From: Tetrapyrgos nigripes
Taxonomy: Eukaryota > Basidiomycota > Agaricomycetes > Agaricales > Campanellaceae
Direction: 5' to 3'
Assembly (NCBI GenBank): GCA_013368315.1
Contig: JAACJM010000145.1
Coordinates: 147,524-211,523, forward strand
Length of the DNA stretch: 64,000 nt
Of this stretch, positions 1-11,063 are shown in pieces. Every line of letters begins with the position of its first letter. The first letter of the stretch is position 1. Below the pieces are notes generated by a model that ran no database searches, was not told the DNA's origin, and was given only the letters and a program-made list of their open reading frames with translations. The position numbers and the translations under genes are program-made.

Positions 1-457
1 GCAGTCTTCATTAGATCATACAGATCAGATTGACAGTGCTGAGAACATAGTCCCTACACCCTTGAGATGATGATCATCCAGGAATGATGGAATGTTGGAG
101 ATGGGGTTCAACATAATGAATGATTTGATAATGAGTGATTAGGATAGACTGAATTGTCTCAAGGTTGCGGCACTTGCAGTGAGTCTGACTGTGAATCTGT
201 AGACAATACATCAATACAAAGTCCTCAGACATAGATAAACAGCTATATTAGGTACCTGTAGATGATATGTCAATACAAAGACTATGTACAAATCAGTAAG
301 TGAATCTAGTAACAAGAAAAGTATCAGATAAACAGCTGAGGGTGCTACACTATCAACCACAGGTATATAACACAAAAACAAAAGACAGATGTAAGATACG
401 AGGCAGTGCAGGACATCTATGAACATTTAACAGAAGTAACAAATATGATCGGAAAGA
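1..457. other. Intergenic flank of the YR retrotransposon
   Basis: No gene is recognised. The stretch is AT-rich and holds short diverged duplications: the word CAATACAAAG occurs near 213 and 275, and AGATAAACAGCT near 233 and 327. The Ngaro-like element begins at about 458, so this is the genomic sequence it entered. Confidence 0.5.
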
Positions 458-620
458 AAGTGCTATTCCATGAGGAACTGAAGAGAATTAGTTTTCGAGC
501 ACAAAGTTCTTTCCTCATGACCATGTGACAGGGTCACCTCTTGTCTTCCTCATTCATCATCTCTGCATTAGCATCAGTAATTACTTCTTGTAACTTATCT
601 TACGTGTATTTTCCTCTTGA
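458..620 (+). repeat. Split direct repeat A1
   Basis: 163 bp, matching 8032-8194 with scattered transitions. Both copies begin at AAGTGCTATTC and end near TTTTCCTCTYGA. This is the left end of the YR element. Confidence 0.85.
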
Positions 621-2831
621 ATTTCCCTCTCATTTTTCGATTCCTTTCTCATTGCCAATGGTTCAGTCCCTTCATCTTGTTTCCTTTCTTCCTCCATCAG
701 TATGTCCAGTCTTCGGCCCCTTTCACTCCTCACCATGGTAAGCCCAGAGCAGTTAATAGACAGCTCTACCATGGAAACCACAACAGGCCAAATGGTGATG
801 CCTCTCCTGGTGGGGATCAACCTGTCAATGGCCAGCCTGGCATGCCTGACATGGACCAGGGTGGCCCTGGTGAGATGGTCAAGCCTAACAGCACAGGGTC
901 CTCCCAATCCTCTTCTCACCCTCATCACAGTGAGAGCTGTGCTTCCAATGCAGGTTCTCCCAGGGTGGGTCCCTCTTTTCCTTGTCAACATCCCATGAGG
1001 CATCCAGTCTCTGAACAGAGCCAGTCTGATGACCCCAATGGCATGCCTCAACACTCTAGAGCTGATTCAGCTGCTCACAGAGCACCTCATGATGAGTGTC
1101 CTCCTCTTGAACATGACCATATCTTGCCTCCTCCAGGAGGTGTTCCTCACACTGTCTCTCCTGATGGTGTGTCTCCTCCTACTCATGTTTTTCTGATGTT
1201 TTTCCTACCATGCCAGATTTCACTCATCTGTCTGATTTCTCCTTCCACAGGGGCAGGTTGGACAGCTGATCTGGTGGGTTATTATTCCTTCCAAGGAATT
1301 TCCATTCCAATATCCTTCTCAGATGCAGGTCCTTTCTTCCCAGATCAACACGATGCTTCGTTGTCCCCTCCAGACTCTCCCAAACTTCACCATCCACCTT
1401 GACATAGTGTCACGCCTGAACCTGGTCTATCCAGAAGCCGCTGCAATCATGACCATGACCCTCGTGGTCAGCATAGAGACAAAGGCAAAGAATGCGTGGA
1501 GCCATATATACCATTCCACCCCTGTTCTCCCAGTGATCACCTTTCCCCTTCACAGCACCATCCTCATAAACACACCTGCACTGCTCCTCCTCATATCAGC
1601 AGGGAAAAGTGGAAGGCTGCTCCAATGTCTCCTGGATATCAATCCCTTCCTGATTCTGACAAGGATGATAATGCAGACACACCTCCAAGATGAACCTGGA
1701 AACTGTCTAAGGTGAAGAAGTCAAAGGCCAAGGCTTCTAAGAAGAAAAAGTCAAAGAAGGCCAAGGCTGTTGTCAATTCCGACTCTGAGTCTGAGTCTTC
1801 CTTGGATGAGGCTCCATCAGTGAAGTTGTCCAAGTTGAAGAGAAAGAAACGGTCCTCAAAGAAGAAAGCTCCACAGTCCAGCTCTGAGTCTGAGGCCTCT
1901 TCCTCCTCAGATGAGTCCTCCACTTCATCAACTGCAACTGTGATTGTCGCCCCAAAGAAGAAGCTCTCCACTTCAGTTTTTCCCACTCCCAAAGTCATCT
2001 CAAAGAACCTCCTCAAGTACTGGGAGGCCCACATGCCCATCACTCTGGGTAGCAGTCGTCTAATGTGAAACTTCACTCCAGTTCTCCTCAAAAGTGAGAG
2101 TCACATCACTGCACCCTTGCTTCTTCTTCTCCAGGAAGGCAAGACTGCGGCAAGTGGTTCAGGAGTTACATCTCTGAGTCCTATGTTTACAAGAGAGGGA
2201 AGGAACCTGGGACAGCCACCGCTCTCAGTGTCACAGATGACATTTATCAACTCTTCATGAACATAGCTGTGATGGAGATGTTAGAAGACAACTTCCCCAC
2301 TGCCGTCTACTATACTCAGGAGGTCCTCAAAGCCTGGGAGGCTACTCCAAACTGCTGGACTGTCAGCATTGGCAATTTCCAGCAGGACGTTTGGGACTGG
2401 TATCATCAGAGAATCATTGCCCAGAAGTCACACTTCTCAACTCTGCTTTCTCCCAGAGTCAACTCCTACCTGTTTCCATGCAGACCATAGGATCAGCCTC
2501 TTCGTCATCTATGTTTCATGCTTCCTTGTCTACTGCCACAGTGTTCCTGTTCCTTTGTATGCTATGTGGATCACAGAAGCACCATCACAAAGACCATGTC
2601 CCAGGGAACAACGACTTCATATCCAAGCAAGGCAAGGCATACAAAGATTCCTCTGGCAGGATTTACTGTATTGCCTACAATGGCAACAGATGCTCTATCT
2701 CTTCCTGCACCTTCTCTCACACCTGTGCCAGATGTGGATCTGAAAACCACAATTCCCAAACACATCACTCCTCCAGAACCACCCATGCGTCCACAGGTGG
2801 CAGAAGCAACGGTCCTTCCGGATCTAAGTAA
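617..2831 (+). pseudogene. Gag-like ORF of the YR retrotransposon, broken
   Basis: Reading frames shift several times. In order one sees a Pro/Ser/His-rich stretch (617-1402), a Lys/Ser/Asp-rich stretch with repeated KKKSKK and SESES words (1712-2068), a helical segment (2257-2410), and a Cys/His cluster near 2700-2770 with spacing C-x3-F-x2-H-x-C-x2-C. That finger resembles those of DIRS-order Gag proteins. The protein would package the element RNA; here it cannot be made as one chain. Some frame changes might be introns, for example an acceptor-like TTCCACAG near 1250, but I could not build a complete spliced model. Confidence 0.6.
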
Positions 2832-2844
2832 CCTCTTTCCCATT

Positions 2845-4567
2845 GTCACCAAACTCTGTACAGATGCTTGGACAGAGCTTCTCACCACTACTGGTGGTCT
2901 TGAGAAGTTCTTGAAGGTTCCAGAAGGTCTTCAAAGCAGTTTCTTGATCAGTGTAGAAAACTACACCCTCTCACACACATTCACTCCTCACAATCATTCA
3001 TCCGCATACACTTTCAAACATATCATAGAAGACAAGTTTAAATCCAACATTGAGCTCAGCCACATCTTCCCTGGTTATGATCCATCTCAATTGCAGGCAC
3101 TCATTGGCCCTTTCCATACTTCCCCAATGGTCGTCATTGAACAAAAGCCCAGTAAATTTCACATAATCATCAATCATTCTTATCCTCATACTCCAGCAAA
3201 CATACTCCACTATCTCCATCCTCATCCTGATACACAGGATTTGCAACTCAAGAACAGACTAGATGAAGACATTCCACCCATGGTCATAGACCCCGAGGTC
3301 TACTCTGTCAACTCCCTCATAGATTATAGTCGTTTTCAGTGTGCTTGGGGCACCTTCTCACAGTGTTGGTTAATTGTTGCCAATGCTCCACCAGGCACTC
3401 AAGCTGCAGTCTTCAATGTTGACATGGCCTTCCAAAACATACCAATCCATCCTTCTTCCAGATGTTTTGTAGCATTACTATTCAATGGTTTGGTCCATAT
3501 CCTGCTGCATTCTGGTACGTTTTTTTCTTCTCCACAGGTATCCATGCCTGTCTAAGTTGTCCATATCCATGACACTGACACTCTTCTTAGGTGTCGAAGC
3601 CCTAGTCAAATGGGTAGATGACTTTATCTTTTTCCATACAAATGGTTCATATTCCTATTCTTACAACGAATCCCTTATCTGGTCCATCACTGAGAAACTC
3701 AGATGGCCCTGGGCCCACTCAAAATTCCTTCTCTACATCAGTTTCCTATGGGATCTTGAGAACAAAACCATTGAGCTTCCTGAATCCAAGAAGGTCAAGT
3801 ACTCCAATAAGATTACTACATGGCTCTCAGCAGATTCTCACACCAAAGATGAGACCAAGTCTGTTGTCGGTACTCTACAACATGTCACCTTAGTCATTCC
3901 TCACAGCAGAGCTTATTTGGCTTCCCTTCACTGCTTCGTAGCTGGCTTCACAGATGACTCATGGCCTTTCCTTCATCATAAATACACAAAATCAGTCTGG
4001 AATGACCTCACCTGGTGGCTCAAACAACTCCAACTCCCTTTCTTAGGTCTCCACATAGTGAAACCCCCTCCCATTGATAACTCCATATCCTTGTTCGTTG
4101 ATGCCTCCACCTCATGGGGTATCAGACTTGTTCTTAATGGAAGATGGTTAGCATGGCAGTTTAGGCCCAATTGGAGTGGAAATGGTTGCCACATTGGTTG
4201 GGCTGAGATGGTAGCAGTCAAACTCGCGATCTTGACCTTAGTCACCTCTCACATCAAGAACACTCACATTTGGATTCGGTCAGACAACCAAGGAGTTGTC
4301 AGCACCCTCCAAGCTGGTTACTCACGTGGTCAAGCACAGAATGCATCCCTCCACTGCATTGTAGACTGCATGCAACAACACGCTATATGGCTTTCAGTGG
4401 AATGGGTACCAAGCAAGGATAACATTGCAGATGCCCTGTCCCAGGGTTCCTTTCCATCCAGAGCTATGCTTTATTCTCATGTACCCAGACTAAATAAATT
4501 CTTGAGCCCGTATCTCAACCTATCTGTAGACTTCCATGACTCCCGGCTCATTCTGTCCTCTCCCTAA
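2845..4567 (+). pseudogene. Reverse transcriptase / RNase H of the YR retrotransposon, broken
   Basis: The RT domain is visible from about 2850. Palm motif A reads VDMAFQNIPIHPSSR (about 3420-3465) and the catalytic motif C reads KWVDDFIFFH (about 3607-3640), the VDD form usual in DIRS elements. RNase H follows: LFVDASTSWGIRL (about 4093), WIRSDNQGVVS (about 4270) and a terminal DALSQG box (about 4430-4445). The frame changes between motifs A and C near 3490-3560, where conserved text is lost, so the pol is inactivated. Stop at 4565-4567. Confidence 0.85.
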
Positions 4568-4818
4568 CTACACTCATAGTTGTCACGTCTTCCTGAATAC
4601 TGTTTTGTATCATTCACAAAATAAATATATTGTACCTATGATATTCTCAAAACACCTCTGACCTGTAATCGACGTGTACAATGAAAATTGGAAGTCCTAA
4701 TCACATGATGGTTACAAACACCAATATACCAAACTCAATGACTCAAAACCACTCTCTCCCAAACCACTACCACCATCCATCCCACTATACTCATCTCCAG
4801 CCAACCACCCAACCATGC

Positions 4819-7570
4819 CTCGCTCCTCGTCAGTTCCAGTTAGATCTACAACAGCCAGGAAGACCTTCAAGAGACACATCTCACTCCCTGCATGTTTCAC
4901 CAATGAACCCATGTTTACTACCTTCCAAACCCTGCCCTGACCACAAATGCTGCAGAAGCCTTAGCAGGAGCCATGAAACCCAAAACTCATTGATACGCCA
5001 TATGTTAATTGGCAGTTAGAAAGCTGGTTCACCACTTCAATTGGTATATAAAGGACTAGAGTGAGTCCCAAACTGCTAGTTAAAGCGCTAGTGGACTAAG
5101 TGTATGTGCCAGTACAATAAAACTAAGTACTTATGAGTAGGATATGCTTATTCTAAGTACTATGGTTGATGTGTACAGTGCTTCAGTTATAGTAGCAGAT
5201 CCACCCCATATACTATACAAAGTTTTATAAAGACTTTGTAACCATTCCTACTATAACATGCTTAGTACTGCCAGTGTGACTCAAGGGAAAGTGAAGCCCC
5301 TATTCATGGGCAAGGAACGTGTAGGCTATACAACCCAGACTCTAGTGCTAAACAATCACTGGTTTAGAATGGCGCCATAATCAGAGAAATCAGAGGAAAA
5401 CCCTAGTAACCAACTATGTCCAAACTAGCAGTATAACAACAAAACAGAAGGAATAGTCTTTTGAAAGGCAGTAAGAATAGAAAAGTAGGACAAGTATATA
5501 TGTACAAGTTCCTAGAAAGCTTAGCTTTCACATGGTACTAAAGGGATGGACTAGCGGTGAAGGAATAAAACCCATAGTTCATTACTGCCAGTATGTGATC
5601 TAAGGAATGAGTCATAATAAGAAAGCCCCAAAAGGGTAAAGATATTTCCAAATGCAGCAGTAAGATCAGCAAGATGTGTGCCTGATGACTGAGGCGTTCT
5701 TGTTGGTACAAGTGCGACTACAAAAGATAGGTAGGACCTTATAGAGAGCAGGACTCATCTATAAGAGAACTATACCACGAACTGGCAGTATACTAGAAAT
5801 GAAGTCTATAAACACCAAGTCTATAGTAGCACCAGAAGAACATAAGAGGAAGAATAAGCAGAAGACTACACAAACCCATAGCGACTGATTGGCGGTAAAG
5901 GAATGTGAGTCATATGAGTGGAACCCAGCATGGATGGTAGAGCTATGTGAGTCAGAATGACTATGGCTGCCAGCCCAGAAAGGTACTCTTAGTCAAGAGG
6001 ATGAAGTGAAGGGAACATAGAAAGCCCTATTAGTTTTAAATAATATTCTACATTTCCTAGATACCCTAATTAGAAAGTACCTACTTAATCTAGTAGTACG
6101 GACAAGCATGGACTGGCGATTAGACTAATATTTCTATTTTCTTATGTACCTTTTAGCGGACATTAAAAAGAAATGTAGAACTGTATAGTAGTAGCTGCAA
6201 GTAGTATAAAAGGACTAGGTATTTCTCGTAGTTACTCAAGGCATGTACTTAGAGTATCAGTCATCTCACTAGCACTAGCTGTAGAGACTGTGAAACATGG
6301 ACTACACTTCTACCAAATTTACCTCACTCGCATCAAGTATAAACATAGTGTGTGGATCAATAGTGTTGAATCAAATTTGTTGGTTTTTGTGTGTTACCTT
6401 TTTGTGTGTCCTCAGACTTGTGAAACTGGTTATAAGGCATTTGGGCCTACGGATTGTTAATTGAAACTGTTGCTTATATCTTTGTGGACTTGTTATAGTC
6501 TTTGTGTGTGTTTAACTTGTGTACATTAGTGCAAGTGAACTGTTGAGTATTCTGACTACTCGGAACACTCGCACTTTACTATTTGTATAAAAGTCTTTAA
6601 GTTTGTGTTTGTTTTACACTTACACAAAATACACCTATTATTGTCATTGTCAGGAACTGGCAGTCTTGGAATTTGCTAACTGGGGCAATGACATGGGCTT
6701 CCACACTGAAGATCTCCTTCCTGCCAATGAAAACATCCTAGTCGAGTTTGCCACCTCCTTCAAAGGCCAGTTAGCTGGAGGCACTTTCAAGGCAAAACTC
6801 AGCACCATCAAGACCTGGCATCTCTCCCTTGGTTTTCCATGGAAATGTGGCAAGCTTCTCAGGTGCACTCTCACTGGTATAGAACACCTTGCCTCAGCCT
6901 CCTCTCATCGCCCTGAATGTCCTCCCATCACACACGACATGATGAGAAGCCTCCATGTTGCCTTCTCTTGATCTGACAAAGGAATCCATAAAGCAGCCAG
7001 CACAGGCAGCAAACTGGGTTTCCTGGGCCAACTCCAGTTAGGCAAGTTTCCTCACTTTTAATCATAGGCTCTTCTTAACCAGACTGAACCTTCAGGTGAA
7101 CTATTCCCAAGACATTCTGATCCTCACCTCTTCAAGCCCAAGAAACATCCTTGTGTTCTCCCCCAATCTGTGAACACAAATACGGCCCTATAGACCTTTT
7201 CCTTCCAAGCACGAAAACTGAAGGCTGCAAGGGCAACAGAGCACACATTACTCCTTTTGAAGGCTCCCTCAACACAATCAAAGCCACACATGCCCATGTC
7301 AGAGCAAATGCCCTCTCGCAAACCAATCCACTCATGTCCTATAGAGACAACAACAGAAAACTTCATGTTTTGACAAAACATGTCTTCCTGTCCATGTGCA
7401 ACAAGGTCTGGGCTGAGAAGGATACCCTTGTTTCATGGGCCATTCCTTTTGCATTGGAGGCACTACTTTCCTTCTCCACAGAGGTGTTGATACGAAAACT
7501 GTGAAGATGAGCACTTTCACCAGATACTGGCAAGACATCCACACTGTCGCCTCCATTCACATTGACTGAG
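4819..7570 (+). pseudogene. Tyrosine recombinase of the YR retrotransposon, interrupted and decayed
   Basis: A 5' portion is readable around 4819-5013, then is cut by a 1.6-kb insertion and resumes at about 6655 with a SAM-like N-terminal domain (FANWGNDMGFHTEDLLPA, then the TIKTWHLSLG helix). The catalytic end at 7438-7570 reads GHSFCIGGTTFLLHRGVDTK and closes with RYWQDIHTV; the stop is at 7568-7570. Family members carry HSFRIGG here, so the box-II arginine is now cysteine (CGC to TGC). A one-base shift near 7421 separates this end from the upstream frame. Recombinases of this type join circular cDNA to the target; this copy cannot. Confidence 0.75.
5014..6654. mobile_element. Unclassified 1.64-kb insertion inside the recombinase gene
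   Basis: The recombinase frame reads L-A-V on both sides of this stretch: TTGGCAGT just before it (5006-5013) and CTGGCAGT at its end (6647-6654), a 7-of-8 direct repeat as expected of a target duplication. It is AT-rich and non-coding, with two TATA-like words in a similar setting (TATATAAAGGACTAG near 5045; TATAAAAGGACTAGG near 6205), which could mark LTR-like promoters. The word CTGGCAGT and its reverse complement recur through it. I cannot assign a superfamily. Confidence 0.45.
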
Positions 7571-7889
7571 CATATGCCCACCAATGCCTACAACAACAAC
7601 TCAGCTTCTAACCTCTCTTGTTACCTAACTTCATCACAAATCCACCCCTCCTTCTACCACAGTCAACATCCACACACTCCTTAATCACCACCATCCTCAT
7701 GTAGAATTTCCTTCCCATCCATACAAAAAAAATGATGTATCACAACTTGTGTTGTAAAATTTTATTATCTCTATAATGGTATCACAATACCAATTCATTC
7801 TGTGCCTTACACTTGACCTGCAGTCTTCAGGTGTCGTTTCTGTCCATCTGTTCATCATATGACATGCTCAGCTAGCTCAATGCTATGGA
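7571..7889. other. Non-coding 3' part of the YR element
   Basis: Lies between the recombinase stop and repeat B1. It contains a poly-A run near 7726 and AT-rich sequence but no recognisable gene. Confidence 0.5.
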
Positions 7890-8034
7890 TAGTCATATAT
7901 ATTTCCCTTCTGGACACAACCAATGCTGAAAAAATATCTGGTCTGATGTCAGGATATTTATTCTGCCCATCTGCCCATCATGACAGAATGCTGGACAAGT
8001 CCATGACACAAAAACTTAGAACTTGTTCTTGAAA
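7890..8034 (+). repeat. Split direct repeat B1
   Basis: Matches 8403-8546, starting at TAGTCATATATATTTCCC and ending in ACTTGTTCTTGAAA. It abuts A2 directly, which is the junction expected of an Ngaro right end. Confidence 0.85.
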
Positions 8035-8194
8035 GTGCTATTCTATGAGGAACAAAAGAGAATTAGTTTTCAAGAACAAAGTTCTTTCCTTGTGACCACA
8101 TGACAAGGTCGCCTCTTGTCTTTCTCATTCATCATCTCTGCATTAGCATCAGTAATTACTTCTTGTAACTTATCTTACACGTATTTTCCTCTCG
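8032..8194 (+). repeat. Split direct repeat A2
   Basis: Second copy of A1 (458-620), same length and orientation, lying between B1 and B2. Confidence 0.85.
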
Positions 8195-8402
8195 ACCCAC
8201 CACCATCCCCATCTATCCTCCAACAAAGTGAATTCTCTTTATTTCACACCCTCCACTGCCCCATCTCACGAACCCTCCTACTGATATGTTCCCATATATA
8301 TCCACCCACCCGATTATGATTATACAAGAATAGATTTTAACATTCCATTATCCCCCATTTCTGGTCCTCACATCTATCCTGCAGTCTGTCGTCCAAGAAG
8401 GG

Positions 8403-8546
8403 TAGTCATATATATTTCCCTTCTGGACACAACCAACGCTGAAAAAATATCCGGTCTGATGTCAGGATATTTATTCTGCCTGTCTGCCCATCATGACAGA
8501 ATGCTGGACAAGTCCATGACACGAAAACTTAGAACTTGTTCTTGAA
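8403..8546 (+). repeat. Split direct repeat B2
   Basis: Second copy of B1 and the right terminus of the YR element. The 208 bp between A2 and B2 (8195-8402) is not coding. Confidence 0.85.
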
Positions 8547-8652
8547 ATAAAATAAGACTTAACAACAGCTGCCGATTGTAGAGGCATGTGCCACTTCATC
8601 AGATAGCACATTTTTCCTCAACAACTTGTTACATGGGGAAATGACAACATAG

Positions 8653-9086
8653 ATTTTGTCAAGATTCCTCAGCTCTGTCATTTCAGACAGTGGTGAACCA
8701 GGCAAGAACCAGGTCATCACAGATTTTCTGCCTGCAGCAGCTATTAATGAGATTTTGAACATCCCATTCTCTGTATATGGTATCACTGTCACCTTCGAAA
8801 AATCTGCTGCCTATGCTGCTCGTGGTGAAGCAGAAGTGCATTGAATTCATCTTTCTTATTCTATTTTTCATATTGACTCATACTTCAGCCTGATGGAAAG
8901 CTGAAGTATGCTGTGCAAAGAGTGAAACAGTGGGGTCCACTTTCTGATTTGGAAACCTACCTGAATGACCATTACATCTGGTACAGGGACACTGTTTTGG
9001 CACATATTGGGGATATCAGGACTCGGAACTCTCAGTGGGTTAATGACACTGTCAATCGTAATAAGTTCCAATGTTGGAACAGCTAA
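8653..9086 (+). pseudogene. Spliced orphan gene fragment of unknown function
   Basis: Two coding blocks fit one phase-0 intron: an upstream exon ending GAA at about 8836, an intron GTGCAT...TTCAG (about 8837-8891) with a branch-like TTGACTCAT, and an exon opening PDGKLKYAVQRVKQWG and ending in FQCWNS at 9084-9086. A further exon-like piece with a good donor (CCA|GTGAGTAC) ends near 9198. The 5' end shows no ATG, and a stop directly precedes the first block, which may follow an acceptor (ACATAG). No family is recognised. It abuts the YR element at 8546 and is probably a truncated host or transposon gene. Confidence 0.35.
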
Positions 9087-10205
9087 GTTGGTCTCTGTCA
9101 TCTGTTTTTGTGCCTGTGCGCCATGTAGAATATCATTGTAGTCTTACATGGCAGTGGTCAATCCATTCAGACAAAGTTTTTTGGGACATAAATCCAGTGA
9201 GTACATATTTTGCTTGCTGCCTCGTTACCCTGCCTGAGAAGCCAAAATTTTATTTCACCAAAAACTTGCCCTAAAAATCCGTGCCGTGTTCCAATTGCGG
9301 AGTTCAAAAAGATGTCTATACACATAAACTGGGGTAAAGTGCCATCGCTTCGCGTGGCAAGCTATGAGGCCCTCAGATCGGGGGAAGAAGCAAGGAGGAA
9401 GACAAGGCGCACCCTACGCTGCCTTGGTTATGTGTTTGTCCGAGGAAGCCATGAACGACGTCATGATGGTCTCGACTCTTGACTGTGATTCCAGATCTAT
9501 GATTGATGCATCAGCAAACTCGCAACTGTATGGAAGGTATGGAAAGTATGGAGGGTATGGGGCCCATACCTTTTCATACACATTTCACTGAAATCTCTTC
9601 AAAACGCTCCATACACATTTTGTATGGATGTATGGGCAAGTATGAGCGTATGGACAGCGTGAATTAATAATGTGTTGACCAGATGCTTTGGCAAACCCTT
9701 GCCTTCAAAGCACGTAGCGGTACAGCTGAACTAGTATGCTTGTCGTTGTTGTAATTACTTGGTAATTACTACTACTAGTACAAGTTATTGCCATCACTGT
9801 TCAAGGAGGTCAGTCACGACGCATGATTCAGTAAGTGAATACTCTAGTGTGTAGGGATTAGGAAGTAGACATAATTGTATTGACTGACCAAAAAAGTCGC
9901 ATTTCCTGACACAACGTTCATCGACGATGAGCGCTGGAGCGCCTTGCAGCGCCCGCAGTTGGTGGGTGAAGCGAGACTTAGCGAGTGCCAAGAGGCGACG
10001 TGTTGCAGTCACAAGACAAATTTCAGTCGGAGCTGGAAAATTTTTCTTGATCAAACTGGTGCGGAAATGTTGTGTTTTCGTGCCCTTTCTTTCCTCAACA
10101 ACATCAGTGTTCCCTTTCTACCTCTATCCCTTCCGCTATATACTGCACTTTCTGGGGCAGCGTTAAGACCCTTTTTGGCAAGCATGGATTCCTCTACAGA
10201 ATGGA
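9087..10205. other. Non-coding stretch with TATGG-rich repeat
   Basis: No gene supported. At 9525-9660 the sequence is built from variants of GTATGGAAGGTATGG and its complement CCATACAC, giving local inverted repeats; a related cluster sits at 10680-10860. The remainder is unique-looking. Confidence 0.45.
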
Positions 10206-10452
10206 ATGATTGAGTTTGTCTGTACCATTGTTATGGTGAGTTGTAGCTTCTCGATTCATCCTCACATTTAGCTGACGTTGCATGTGTCCTTGCAGTACTT
10301 CGTCTCCTTCTACCCAAGGTGCGTCTTTCATTCTGATTTCTCTCCAATTCATAACTAATATCCTCTCCTCTCTCAGGCGCTATATTGTTATCTCAGGTTC
10401 CGTGATTATATCTAGGTTCATATCTCTCTACGTTCATATTTTCCAGTACTGA
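10206..10452 (+). CDS. Possible small spliced hydrophobic ORF
   Basis: Three pieces join in frame through two consensus introns. ATG at 10206 runs to 10235, then GTGAGTTG...CCTTGCAG; a short exon TAC TTC GTC... ends CCAAG, then GTGCGTCT...CTCTCAG; the last exon ends in TGA at 10450-10452. The product would be about 43 residues, strongly hydrophobic (begins MIEFVCTIVM). No homology is known to me. The intron signals are good but such a short product may be chance. Confidence 0.2.
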
Positions 10453-10888
10453 AACATGTTCCTCCATTAGCTTGTGTCTATATGAGCTGCGTGATTGTGA
10501 GAGGCAAGCTTGGCAACAGGGTCCGAGGTTTTAGAGATATCAGGTTGATACATAGTATATGTCGTTTAGAGTGTCCTAGTCTACGCTGAATACAACGTTT
10601 TATCCCTCCTTCACTATAGTATTGATTACTGTCCAACGATGGCAATGCTGACAACGAAGCAACGGAAGTGGTAGCAGTCCATGGATCAGGTATCGATGTG
10701 GTATAAACGTGCATGGAGAGGAGTATGGACATGCATGGAATACCCCCATACACATGTATGGAAGGTGTATGGGATTTATGTACCCCCCCCTCTGCTCCAT
10801 ACACGTATAATTTGGTATGGGATGTATGGTCCCATACATCCCATACCCGTTGAGAATTTGCTGATGTGAGCGCTTACCGAGCCACTGT
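10453..10888. repeat. TATGG/CCATAC repeat cluster
   Basis: Between about 10680 and 10860 the sequence is dominated by ATGTATGG, GTATGGGA and their complements, with a C7 run near 10785. It resembles the cluster at 9525-9660, and the two could be subterminal repeats of one element. No gene is seen here. Confidence 0.4.
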
Positions 10889-11063
10889 GGCCATTGATAT
10901 TTGTAGGCATTTTTGTTGGGACTGAAATTACAAAAATTTCGCATGATTTCTAGGCTGATAAAAGTCAAAGTATTTAAAATACTTTGACTCTTATCAGCCT
11001 AGAAATCGTGCTAAAAATTCATAATTTAAGTCCCAACAAAAATGCCTGCTAATATCAATGGCC
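10889..11063. repeat. 175-bp near-perfect inverted repeat (hairpin)
   Basis: The left arm from GGCCATTGATAT (10889) and the right arm ending ATATCAATGGCC (11063) are reverse complements with few mismatches. They meet at a one-base centre in AAAGTATTTAAAATACTTT near 10974. Weaker matching continues outward for about 20 bp on each side. A foldback MITE is the likeliest origin. Transcribed, it would form a long double-stranded RNA. Confidence 0.85.

Larger units (their letters stand above)
458..8546 (+). mobile_element. Ngaro/DIRS-type tyrosine-recombinase retrotransposon, decayed
   Basis: The order of parts is a Ser/Lys-rich Gag-like region with a Cys/His finger, reverse transcriptase, RNase H, then a tyrosine recombinase. 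The ends are not LTRs. A 163-bp repeat (A) lies at 458-620 and again at 8032-8194; a second repeat (B, about 145 bp) lies at 7890-8034 and 8403-8546. The order A1-body-B1-A2-B2 is the split direct repeat arrangement known for Ngaro-like elements, which integrate by a recombinase rather than a DDE integrase. In keeping with that, I see no target-site duplication. All coding regions carry frameshifts or stops, so this copy is dead. A 1.6-kb insertion splits the recombinase. Assignment to the YR class is secure; Ngaro as opposed to another DIRS-order clade is inferred from the repeat order. Confidence 0.88.

Noticed and set aside
4681..5019. His/Pro/Ser-rich open frame as an independent gene
   Set aside because: Another frame of the same stretch carries the recombinase N-terminal text, so this is a shadow within a decayed element.
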